Positions 1-6,389 of a stretch of DNA of 13,262 nucleotides are shown here, in pieces. Source of the DNA: Akkermansia sp. (lineage in GTDB: Bacteria > Verrucomicrobiota > Verrucomicrobiia > Verrucomicrobiales > Akkermansiaceae). A model generated the notes under the pieces. The model did no database searches and was not told the DNA's origin. It saw only the letters and a program-made list of their open reading frames with translations. A program made the position numbers and the translations under genes. How positions within the stretch are numbered: the stretch's first letter is position 1; each line of letters starts with the position of its first letter. The stretch covers positions 1 through 13,262 of the forward strand of contig JAIFNK010000200.1 of assembly GCA_020047775.1 (NCBI GenBank), in the 5' to 3' direction.

Positions 1-4
1 GCGT

Positions 5-91
5 TCACACCGGCACCTTGTCGAGCTGGAACGCATCGTACACCGCGCGGGCGGCGTCTTCGATGCGGGTCTCGTCCACGGTCACGGCGAT
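5..91 (-). pseudogene. Orphan 3' fragment of lysC (aspartate kinase tail)
   Basis: Read on the minus strand, this stretch encodes the C-terminal end of an aspartate kinase, from IAVTVDETR to QLDKVPV, followed by a TGA stop at 7-5. It matches the last 28 codons of the intact lysC at 603-1826. The only differences are one missense change (Tyr for His in ARAVYDAF), one synonymous Asp codon and a different stop (TGA here, TAG in the intact gene). Homology stops near base 91, or near 96 if a 6-bp gap is allowed, just after the hicA stop codon. No start codon or catalytic domain is attached, so it is a remnant and not a gene. It is probably the original gene end displaced by insertion of hicBA, or the product of a partial duplication; the sequence alone does not decide which. 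Confidence 0.85.
7..91. repeat. 85-bp direct repeat, left copy (lysC tail)
   Basis: Bases 7-91 match bases 605-689 in the same orientation at a constant offset of 598, with two mismatches (positions 35/633 and 40/638). After position 91 the left copy lacks six bases (cttgat) present at 690-695, then shares only a few more bases. Together with the right copy it flanks hicBA exactly. Confidence 0.92.
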
Positions 92-107
92 TTCCGCGCC
101 GTCGATT

Positions 108-293
108 TCACGGCTCCGGGATTTCCAGTGCGCGGCAGATTTTCCGGGCGAGCAGATCCGGGACCTCCACGTGTCGGGGGACGGGTTCGCGCCTACCGGT
201 ATTGGGGTTCCAATAAATCGAATGGGAACCGCCCTCGCGTTTGAGCGGGCAACCGTTGGTTTCGAGATGGCGGATCAGCTCCTTGCGCTTCAT
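108..293 (-). CDS. hicA: HicA-type mRNA interferase toxin
   Basis: A 61-residue protein of typical HicA size. HicA toxins have a double-stranded-RNA-binding-like fold and cleave mRNA and tmRNA when freed from HicB. Visible hallmarks are the N-terminal helix KRKELIRHLETNGC, the GGSHSIYWNP segment carrying the conserved histidine used for RNA cleavage (about residue 24), and the ending EVPDLLARKICRALEI, which matches the usual conserved helix. The ATG at 293-291 overlaps the TGA of hicB (292-290) in an ATGA arrangement, so the two are translationally coupled with the antitoxin gene first. The stop lies 17 bases before the lysC remnant. The active-site histidine is present, so the toxin is probably functional. 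Family assignment is confident; cleavage specificity cannot be read from sequence. Confidence 0.9.
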   Translation of the reverse strand: MKRKELIRHLETNGCPLKREGGSHSIYWNPNTGRREPVPRHVEVPDLLARKICRALEIPEP

Positions 294-511
294 GCAAGGG
301 CGAGGGGAATTAATTTCTCCCCACTTCCCAAGCTGGCGCGGGCGTCCTCGCGGCGGTCTTCCAGCAGCAGGAGAATCGACTCGCGGAGCGATTCAAGCGC
401 CTCATCCTGGGTAAGTCCCTGGCCGTTGCCTTCAGGAAACTCGGGGGAGAATGCAACGAACCATTCCCCATCGCGCAACACGCGGGCGGTAAACTTGGCA
501 GGCGTTTTCAT
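290..511 (-). CDS. hicB: HicB-type antitoxin, short form
   Basis: A small HicB-fold protein: the strand FTARVLRDGEWFVAFSPEFPEGNGQG followed by LTQDEALESLRESILLLLED is the standard partial-RNase-H-like HicB core that binds and blocks HicA. I chose the ATG at 511-509 (73 residues) because family members begin a few residues before the first strand. An in-frame ATG at 526-524 would give 78 residues, and neither start has a convincing ribosome-binding site. After the core there are only about 25 residues, with no visible helix-turn-helix or ribbon-helix-helix domain, so autoregulation through a fused DNA-binding domain is not evident. It is transcribed ahead of hicA and overlaps it by 4 bases. 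This hicB-hicA order is the reverse of the classical hicA-hicB order, though known in other genomes. Confidence 0.87.
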   Translation of the reverse strand: MKTPAKFTARVLRDGEWFVAFSPEFPEGNGQGLTQDEALESLRESILLLLEDRREDARASLGSGEKLIPLALA

Positions 512-582
512 ACGCTTAATGTGCATCCAGCGGTAGTTTGCTGCAAGTGTGGAATCACCAGGCGGGGCTTTGGGTGCGCTTC

Positions 583-603
583 GCGGCGACCGGTGATCGC
601 CGC
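583..603 (-). terminator. Perfect hairpin at the lysC stop codon
   Basis: The arms GCGGCGA (583-589) and TCGCCGC (597-603) are perfect reverse complements around a 7-base loop. The structure touches the last base of the lysC TAG stop (605-603). No U-run follows on the minus strand, so it is not a textbook intrinsic terminator. It could slow polymerase, protect the 3' end, or separate lysC from hicBA. Confidence 0.4.
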
Positions 604-1826
604 TACACCGGCACCTTGTCGAGCTGGAACGCGTCGTGCACCGCGCGGGCGGCGTCTTCGATGCGGGTCTCGTCCACGGTCACGGCGATCTTGATTTCCG
701 AGGTGGAAATCATGCCGATGTTGATGCCCGCGTCGCCGAGGGCCTTGAACATGGTGGCGGCGACGCCCGAATGGGACCGCATGCCGATCCCCACGGCGGA
801 GAGTTTCGCGATGCCGGCTTCCGTCTCGATCTTCGAGTTCGGCATGCCGGCGAGCAGCGGCTTGAGCGCGGCCTGGGCCTTGCCGAGGTCGCTTGAGTGC
901 ATCGTGAACGAGTGGCGGGCGAAGCCGTCGTGCGCGATGTTGGAAATGATCATGTCGAGGTTGATCTCCGCTTCGGCAAGCGCGCCGAGGATCATACCCG
1001 ACATCCCGGGTTCGTCGGGGATGCCGGTGATGGTGATGCGCGCTTGCGAGCGTTCGATTGAAACGCCGCGGATGACGACGTTTTCCATATTGGGATGTTC
1101 TTCTAACACGAGGGTTCCGGGATTATCGTTGAGTGAGGAGCGGACTTCGAAAACGACGCCGAATTTCTTGGCGAACTCGACAGAGCGGGATTGCATGACC
1201 TTGGAGCCGGAGGAGGCCATCTCCAACATTTCGTCATAGGAAATTTCCGGCAGTTTGCGGGCGTTTTTCACCACCCGCGGGTCGCAGGTGTAAACGCCGT
1301 CCACATCGGTGAGAATCTGGCAAACGTCGGCCTTGAGCGCGGCGGCGACGGCGATGGCGGTGAGGTCGGAACCGCCGCGGCCGAGGGTGTGGATCATGCC
1401 GTCCGGGGTGACGCCTTGGAATCCGGCGACAACGAGGGTTTTCCCCTCGGCGAGGAAACCCTGCATCAACGACGGGTCCATGTTGAGAATGCGGCCGCGG
1501 GTGTGGGAGCCGGTGGTGTGGATGCCGGCCTGGCTGCCGGTGATCGATGCCGCGTCCACGCCGATCTCGAGCAGCGCGATGGCGAGCAGGGCGATGGATT
1601 GCTGTTCGCCGGTGGCGAGCAGCACGTCGAGTTCGCGTTCCGAGGGATTCCCGGAGATTTCCTTGGCCATCTTGATCAGGTTGTCGGTCATCCCTGACAT
1701 GGCGGAGACCACGGCGACGACTTGGTTCCCCTCGTCGCGGGTGCGTTTCATCCGCGCGGCGACGTTGCGGATCCGGTCGAGAGAGCCGACGGAAGTGCCG
1801 CCGTATTTTTGAACGATGAGTGCCAT
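603..1826 (-). CDS. lysC: Aspartate kinase (aspartokinase)
   Basis: Phosphorylates L-aspartate with ATP, the first committed step to diaminopimelate, lysine, threonine and methionine; cytoplasmic. The 407-residue length fits monofunctional aspartokinases. Visible features: the N-terminal nucleotide-binding KYGGTSVGS (residues 7-15), FQGVTPDG then GRGGSDLTA near 149-157, and TDVDGVYTCDPR at 173-184. Two C-terminal ACT domains follow (about 263-330 and 340-405), beginning ARITITGIPDEPGMSG and AKLSAVGIGMRSHSG, the usual seat of lysine/threonine feedback inhibition. The start is the ATG at 1826-1824, giving the family-typical MALIVQKYGGTS. A GAGG about 12 bases upstream may serve as ribosome-binding site. 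The open frame runs further upstream but that extension has no homology pattern. Its last 28 codons are duplicated at 5-91, beyond hicBA. Confidence 0.97.
   Translation of the reverse strand: MALIVQKYGGTSVGSLDRIRNVAARMKRTRDEGNQVVAVVSAMSGMTDNLIKMAKEISGNPSERELDVLLATGEQQSIALLAIALLEIGVDAASITGSQAGIHTTGSHTRGRILNMDPSLMQGFLAEGKTLVVAGFQGVTPDGMIHTLGRGGSDLTAIAVAAALKADVCQILTDVDGVYTCDPRVVKNARKLPEISYDEMLEMASSGSKVMQSRSVEFAKKFGVVFEVRSSLNDNPGTLVLEEHPNMENVVIRGVSIERSQARITITGIPDEPGMSGMILGALAEAEINLDMIISNIAHDGFARHSFTMHSSDLGKAQAALKPLLAGMPNSKIETEAGIAKLSAVGIGMRSHSGVAATMFKALGDAGINIGMISTSEIKIAVTVDETRIEDAARAVHDAFQLDKVPV
605..689. repeat. 85-bp direct repeat, right copy (inside lysC)
   Basis: Functional copy of the lysC 3' end, matching 7-91 at 83 of 85 positions. 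Recombination between the two copies would remove hicBA and leave one complete lysC. Confidence 0.92.
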
Positions 1827-1944
1827 GGGTGTTTCAATCCTCGCGCCCGGGTGCGGGGCGACCGGGCGGGAGTGAAGGTGAACTTGGTAAACTTGGCAAG
1901 ATTTTGAAGCAACCGGAGGATTTCCGGGCGATTTCCCCAGGCGG

Positions 1945-1999
1945 GCCTGACAGCGGATTGCCGTGTTACGCCGGACGGCGGAACCTGAAGCTGACAGGC
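1945..1999. other. Nested inverted repeat after the thioesterase gene
   Basis: The arms GCCTGACAGC (1945-1954) and GCTGACAGGC (1990-1999) are inverted repeats matching at 9 of 10 positions. Between them sits a second palindrome, CGCCG-GA-CGGCG (1969-1980). The element starts directly after the thioesterase stop (2002-2000, minus strand) and lies in the 173-base gap before lysC. There is no T-run, so it is at best a terminator-like or mRNA-stabilising structure. The rest of the gap shows no further gene. Confidence 0.35.
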
Positions 2000-2410
2000 T
2001 CAGCCCCAGCGCACCGCCCACTCCGCGGGCAGGCGCGCGGGCTTCCCTTCCGGCATCTGGACGAGTGCGAGTGCCTGCCGGGCGGCGACCAGCAGCGCGC
2101 CGTCCGACTCGCGGGTCATTTCAAAGGCGCACCAGAAGCGGGCGCGGGAGATTTCATCGAGCCGGCCGCGGATGATGAGCCAGTCGCCGAGGCGGGCCGG
2201 GCGCTTGTAATCAATCTCGGTGCGGGTGACGACCGGGTAGAGGTGCGTTTCCGACATGGCGCGGAGGTCCATGCCCATCTTTGCGGCAAGACGGGTGCGG
2301 CAGGTTTCGATCATCCGCAGGTAGGCGATGTTGTGGACGACCTGGCCACAGTCGGTGTCGAAGAACATCACTTCCTCGCGGGTTTCAAAGGTGGGGATGG
2401 CGTCGGGCAT
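2000..2410 (-). CDS. YbgC/4HBT-family acyl-CoA thioesterase
   Basis: A 136-residue single hotdog-fold protein. The N-terminal motif FFDTDCGQVVHNIAYLRMIE (residues 16-35) matches the signature of YbgC/FadM-type thioesterases (DTD-x-G-x-V-hydrophobic-Y-L-x-x-E), with the catalytic aspartate in DTD (18-20). The remaining strands (TRTEIDYKRPARLGDWLIIRG and RARFWCAFEMTRESDGALLVAA) fit the fold. Such enzymes hydrolyse acyl-CoA or acyl-ACP thioesters in the cytoplasm; the substrate cannot be told. YbgC genes in Proteobacteria often sit with tol-pal, but no tol genes are visible here. The usual tyrosine-histidine after VV is replaced by His-Asn. The gene is upstream of lysC on the same strand with a 173-base gap and is divergent from the exported protein at 2490. 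Confidence 0.85.
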   Translation of the reverse strand: MPDAIPTFETREEVMFFDTDCGQVVHNIAYLRMIETCRTRLAAKMGMDLRAMSETHLYPVVTRTEIDYKRPARLGDWLIIRGRLDEISRARFWCAFEMTRESDGALLVAARQALALVQMPEGKPARLPAEWAVRWG

Positions 2411-2489
2411 GCGGAGATTCAGGCGCAGGTGTGGACAATCTGCAATGTTCGCTTGTGGGTGGGGATGGAAATGGCTTAATCATACCGCG

Positions 2490-4253
2490 ATGTGTCCTGG
2501 AAAACTCCATTTGCTGCGGTTCGCCGGATTGTGGACGATGACAGCCGCCAGTCTGTGCGCAGGGAATTTCACGCCCCCCGCGGAGGGGCCTGTCGCTTTC
2601 CGGCGCGATCGGATCCCGCTTGATGCGGAGACGATGGGAGGCCTTTCACGGCAACTCGTTACGCTTGCCCGGGGAGTGGATGCCCAACTCGCGGTCAATC
2701 GCCGGGCCGCCGCCCAAATGCTCGCGCTCTCGATCGCGTTAGATCCTGGAAACGGCCAGGCGAGAAATGTGATCGCCGACTTTGAAGCGGGAAATTTCCC
2801 ATCAACCGTCGATTCCGAGCAGCTCGAAAAGTCCCACACCCGCATTTGGCAATACCTTTCCTGGCTGGAAACTCCGGAAGCCGGCACCGACGGCCAGACG
2901 CTCGCGGCCTGCTTGACCGACATCATGGTGATTTCCGATCCGAAGCACCCCAAGGCCCAGGCACTGCCCGCAAAGGGAGAGCGGGGTCAGTGGAAAGACT
3001 GGATCGCGGAAATCACCGTTTTCGAACCGAGCGTTGCTCCTGAGGCACCCGCGCCCGGGAAATCCGCCGACTCCACAACCGGCGGCCCCGGCATCCTTCT
3101 CGAAAAAGCGCAAGTCTCCACAGTCATGTGGAGGAGCAAGGTCCTGGCGGATTCCGTAAAATGGGAGCAGCAAGTGGCACCGCTTCAGATGGTCGCGAGG
3201 GTGCGCCGAAATCCGGATGGCGAGCCAAGGCCGTTTTCAATTTCCATCGGGCATCAGGAAGAAGAGGGGGCGCTCCGGGAACTGGGACGCATGATTGTCA
3301 GACTGCTCAAGACTCAATACAGCGCCCTGCCCGCTGGAGGTCAGGTCACGATCACCGGCAAGGAGCTCGAACAGTACCGTCCGCAGTCGCGCCGACAATC
3401 GATCAGTGCCGCCGCCGCGGTCTTGGCGAGTGCGGCTGTTTCAGGTCGCGAGCCGGACGCCACGATCATCGGCGTGGTCGATGACACCGGCGCGTTCAAG
3501 CTGCCCGGCAGATTTTGGAGCCAGCTTCAGGCGCTCGGCCCCGGGACCGGCAAGCGGCTGATTCTGCCTGCGGCGGCCTCGGATTACCTGCTCTCCATGT
3601 TGGCCTTGGAGAGGCCTCAGCTGTTTCTCGAATACGAGATTCTCATTGCCTCGAATTTCCAGGAACTCCAGGCGTTCTCCGCGAAGACGCCTGACGAAGC
3701 GCTGGCGAAGTCCATCGACAGCTTCCGGGAAATCCGCGAAAAGGCCGGCGGCCAGGTGCTCGGACAATACGTCGCAAACCCGTTTGTCCGGAGGCGTCTG
3801 GTAGAAATCGTCCAAGCAGCACCCTACCATTTTTCTGCGAGAATGCTGGCGATCCAAGGTGCCGGAAACCGCCCGACCGAGGTGACGCGCAATGTGCTCG
3901 CCGCCGAACTCCGACGTGCGATCGAACCGATGGAAAAAATCGTGGACCGGGAGAGTTTTGATTTGTTTTCCGGGGAGATCAACCGCCTTGGGTCCATCAA
4001 CGACCTTTGTCGCGAGCAGGTGGATCGCCTTCTCCGCTATAGCTCGAAGGACGACCGGGCCCTGGTGGCCGGTGTCCAGGAGATGATCACCGGCATCCGG
4101 GCGATCGAACGCAGCGCCCGCGCCCGAGGGGAGGATTACGATATGCAGTTTGCGGTTGATCAGGCGTTCACCCGGCTGAAGGAAGCCTATCAACGCGTCA
4201 TCACGGAGCTTGCCCTCGCGGCGGATGATCCGGAACCCGGCAACTCGCATTAA
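2490..4253 (+). CDS. Exported protein with degenerate Lon-protease-like (S16) domain
   Basis: A 587-residue protein in the chosen frame. The ATG at 2490 gives a signal-peptide-like N-terminus (charged start, hydrophobic LLRFAGLWTMTAASLCAG), so the protein is probably exported. Earlier in-frame ATGs, such as 2445, place long non-hydrophobic sequence first. Residues 40-200 look helical with a Pro/Ala-rich linker near 180-200. Residues about 245-400 align by eye with the Lon proteolytic domain: QSISAAAAVLASAAVSGR (303-320) corresponds to the catalytic GPSAG...ALSGR segment, and GAFKLPGRFWSQLQALGPG...KRLILP (334-360) aligns without gaps to Lon's GRVLPIGGLKEKLLAAHRAG...TVLIP. Ser304 falls on the catalytic serine, but the catalytic lysine position is Trp343. 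No AAA+ ATPase domain is present. The C-terminal 180 residues are helical and unrecognised. It is probably a non-catalytic or altered S16-fold protein, co-transcribed with the next gene. Confidence 0.7.
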   Translation: MCPGKLHLLRFAGLWTMTAASLCAGNFTPPAEGPVAFRRDRIPLDAETMGGLSRQLVTLARGVDAQLAVNRRAAAQMLALSIALDPGNGQARNVIADFEAGNFPSTVDSEQLEKSHTRIWQYLSWLETPEAGTDGQTLAACLTDIMVISDPKHPKAQALPAKGERGQWKDWIAEITVFEPSVAPEAPAPGKSADSTTGGPGILLEKAQVSTVMWRSKVLADSVKWEQQVAPLQMVARVRRNPDGEPRPFSISIGHQEEEGALRELGRMIVRLLKTQYSALPAGGQVTITGKELEQYRPQSRRQSISAAAAVLASAAVSGREPDATIIGVVDDTGAFKLPGRFWSQLQALGPGTGKRLILPAAASDYLLSMLALERPQLFLEYEILIASNFQELQAFSAKTPDEALAKSIDSFREIREKAGGQVLGQYVANPFVRRRLVEIVQAAPYHFSARMLAIQGAGNRPTEVTRNVLAAELRRAIEPMEKIVDRESFDLFSGEINRLGSINDLCREQVDRLLRYSSKDDRALVAGVQEMITGIRAIERSARARGEDYDMQFAVDQAFTRLKEAYQRVITELALAADDPEPGNSH

Positions 4254-4283
4254 CAGCTTTCCGATTTCCCGGCCCGACTCCAC

Positions 4284-6326
4284 ATGCTTGAAAACTTGCA
4301 TTTTTTGAGTAACCCCACAGCATGCCGCCCACCCGTGTTGCGAGTTGTGCCATTATTCTTTTCCAGGACTTTCCCGGTGGTTTTCGCCGCCGGATTGATG
4401 GTTTCCTGTGACACGCCGCAGAAGCGGGCCCTGCGGGAGCTTTCGAAAATCCGTGTCGAGCCCTCCGGCCGTGCCTTGTTGCATGCCGTGATCGAGCAAG
4501 ACTCCCGCCGCGTCGGATGGCTTCTCGACATCGGGGTTTACACCGAACTCCGGGATGAAACCGGGCGAACACCGGTTAGGATCGCCATCGAAAACAGGGA
4601 CCTTTCCTCCACTTTCAAACTGCTCGACGCCAGGGCTAACGTAAACGCCGCCACCGCGGATCAGGTGAGCGTTCTTGGCGTCGCCGTTGAACGGGGCGAG
4701 ACCGCCGTCGTTGAAAAACTGCTAGCCGCCGGTGCCCGCACGGACGGGCGGATGCCGGACGGGGAGAAAATCCTGCCTTGGGCGATCCGCAAGGGACGCC
4801 TCACGTTCGTCAGAGCCATGATGAAATCTGGAGCGGATCCCCATCTCAAGGATCACCTCGGAAATCCCCTCCTCCACGTGGCCATGGAGGCCGGACGGCG
4901 GGATCTTGTGGACGCGCTCATCGAGCTCGGAGCCGACCCCGGAGCCACCAACAGCGCCGGGGAAACCACCCTCCAAATCGCCTTCCGCCACGGATGGATG
5001 GATTCCATTTCCAAGCTCGCCGCCGCAGGTGCCGACCCGAACGCGCCGGCCGTCGATGGCCTCACTCTGCTGGACCGCGCCATTGCGGACAGGAACCTGG
5101 ATCAAATCAAGCTGCTCCTCAAAATCGGAGCCGATCCGAATCGCCGCCCGGCATCCACCGTGGCGTCCACCCCTTTGGAACAGGTGTTCAAGGCGGGAGA
5201 TTTAGAGCTTTTCCAGGTTTTCCTCGATCATGGTTCCAAGCCTCCCGAGGGAAATTGGGATCCGTGGTTGTGGACTGCGTATGAGCACCGTGATCTCGAA
5301 GCGGCACGACTCCTTCTGCGTCGGGGCGCGAGCGCAGCAGCCCCTGGCCCTAACGGACTCCTCCTCGTCGAAACGGCGGCGCTCGTCGGTGAGGGATCGT
5401 TTGTCAAATTGATCACCGACTACGGCAACCCCACCGGGAATGCGCTTCGCCAAGCGATCTCCCGGGATGATCGGGACATGGTCAGCTTGCTGCTCACTTG
5501 TGGCCTGCCGATCAATGTTACCCGCTTCCCCACACGGGAAACCCTGCTCAGTCAGGCCATTCAACTCAGGAGGGACCGTGTCGCCGCGCTGCTGGTCGAG
5601 AGCGGTGCCGACATCCACCTGCGGGTTCCGGAAGGCCAGCCCCCGCTCCACCTCGCCATCGTCAACGGCTGCCACCGCACCGTGAAGGCGTTGCTTGATG
5701 CCGGTGCCGACCCCAACACCCCGTTCACCCTGCCGGTATCCCCGGATTTCATCAAACAGGTCCGCCCCGGCGTGATGCGCTCGGTGATGCGCTTTGACCG
5801 CAATTTCACTCCGCTGATGCTTGCGGCGGATTCCGGCGTCATTTCAACCACCCGCCATCTGCTCCGCGCCGGGGCGAAAACCAACGTCAGAACCCGTTCT
5901 TACAGTCTTTGGCCGCTCAATTTCGCCTCCCGCAGGAGCGACGTGAAAATGATGCGGCTCATTCTGGGCAAGGATCCCATTCGCGAGGAGCGTCACATCG
6001 AGATCCGGCTGTCCGAGCAGCGTGCCCGGCTGATCGACGCCTCGGGCAACGAGCTCTTCACCACCAAGGTTTCTACCGGCCGGCCCGGCTTCTCAACCCC
6101 CACCGGTGAGTTCGTCATCACGGACAAGAACCGTGATTGGACGTCCACGATTTATCACGCCAGCATGCCGTATTTCCAGCGGCTCAGCTGCAGTGACTTC
6201 GGGCTCCATCAGGGAGTCGTCCCCGGTTACCCGGCATCCCACGGCTGCATCCGCGTGCCCGCAGGGAACGCCGCCAAGCTCTTCACGATGACGGAAGCGG
6301 GAGACCGGGTGAGAATCTTGCCGTGA
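4284..6326 (+). CDS. Ankyrin-repeat lipoprotein with C-terminal L,D-transpeptidase (YkuD) domain
   Basis: A 680-residue fusion. The N-terminus has a hydrophobic stretch ending in GLMVSC, a lipobox with Cys42 as the likely lipidated residue; the first 20 residues are long for a signal peptide, so an internal start is possible. Residues about 60-560 hold roughly a dozen ankyrin repeats, with recurrent elements such as LLHVAMEAGRRDLVDALIELGADP and LDRAIADRNLDQIKLLLKIGADP. Residues 570-680 are a YkuD domain: LHQG (His642) and the catalytic signature SHGCIR (652-657) with Cys655. Such enzymes form 3-3 peptidoglycan crosslinks or attach lipoproteins to diaminopimelate. The protein should be anchored outside the cytoplasmic membrane, with the ankyrins as a protein-binding arm. 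It starts 30 bases after the Lon-like gene, so they are probably one operon. Confidence 0.92.
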   Translation: MLENLHFLSNPTACRPPVLRVVPLFFSRTFPVVFAAGLMVSCDTPQKRALRELSKIRVEPSGRALLHAVIEQDSRRVGWLLDIGVYTELRDETGRTPVRIAIENRDLSSTFKLLDARANVNAATADQVSVLGVAVERGETAVVEKLLAAGARTDGRMPDGEKILPWAIRKGRLTFVRAMMKSGADPHLKDHLGNPLLHVAMEAGRRDLVDALIELGADPGATNSAGETTLQIAFRHGWMDSISKLAAAGADPNAPAVDGLTLLDRAIADRNLDQIKLLLKIGADPNRRPASTVASTPLEQVFKAGDLELFQVFLDHGSKPPEGNWDPWLWTAYEHRDLEAARLLLRRGASAAAPGPNGLLLVETAALVGEGSFVKLITDYGNPTGNALRQAISRDDRDMVSLLLTCGLPINVTRFPTRETLLSQAIQLRRDRVAALLVESGADIHLRVPEGQPPLHLAIVNGCHRTVKALLDAGADPNTPFTLPVSPDFIKQVRPGVMRSVMRFDRNFTPLMLAADSGVISTTRHLLRAGAKTNVRTRSYSLWPLNFASRRSDVKMMRLILGKDPIREERHIEIRLSEQRARLIDASGNELFTTKVSTGRPGFSTPTGEFVITDKNRDWTSTIYHASMPYFQRLSCSDFGLHQGVVPGYPASHGCIRVPAGNAAKLFTMTEAGDRVRILP

Positions 6327-6337
6327 GGCGGCGGATA

Positions 6338-6364
6338 GATCCTATAGGTCCTATAAGACCCATC
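6338..6364. repeat. Short 9-bp-period intergenic repeat (CCTATAGG type)
   Basis: Three successive 9-base units, GATCCTATA, GGTCCTATA and the degenerate AGACCCATC, lie between the convergent ankyrin-transpeptidase and Whirly genes. CCTATAGG (6341-6348) is itself a perfect palindrome. In this GC-rich window the AT-rich, self-complementary run stands out. The complementary strand would read as a spurious Gly-Leu-Ile-Gly-Pro-Ile-Gly peptide, a pattern I associate with intergenic repeats in Verrucomicrobia genomes. A bidirectional transcription-end role is possible but no classical terminator is seen. Confidence 0.5.
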
Positions 6365-6389
6365 AAGGAGACTCCGGCAGCTTCTGAAA

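Noticed and set aside
5..602. hicBA as part of a larger mobile element or defence island
   Set aside because: No integrase, transposase, terminal inverted repeats or defence genes are visible; only the lysC-tail repeat supports local insertion or duplication.
603..1239. Long open frames antisense to lysC, including one at 538-1239 on the plus strand
   Set aside because: They lie opposite a clear aspartate kinase gene, have no recognisable motifs, and are expected from GC-rich third codon positions.
488..1898. A 13-bp identical string (ggtaaacttggca) at 488-500 and 1886-1898
   Set aside because: About one such pair is expected by chance in a window of this size, and no longer similarity surrounds it.
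3441..4301. A 286-codon minus-strand open frame
   Set aside because: It overlaps the Lon-like gene, which has export signal, domain similarity and operon spacing; the antisense frame has none.
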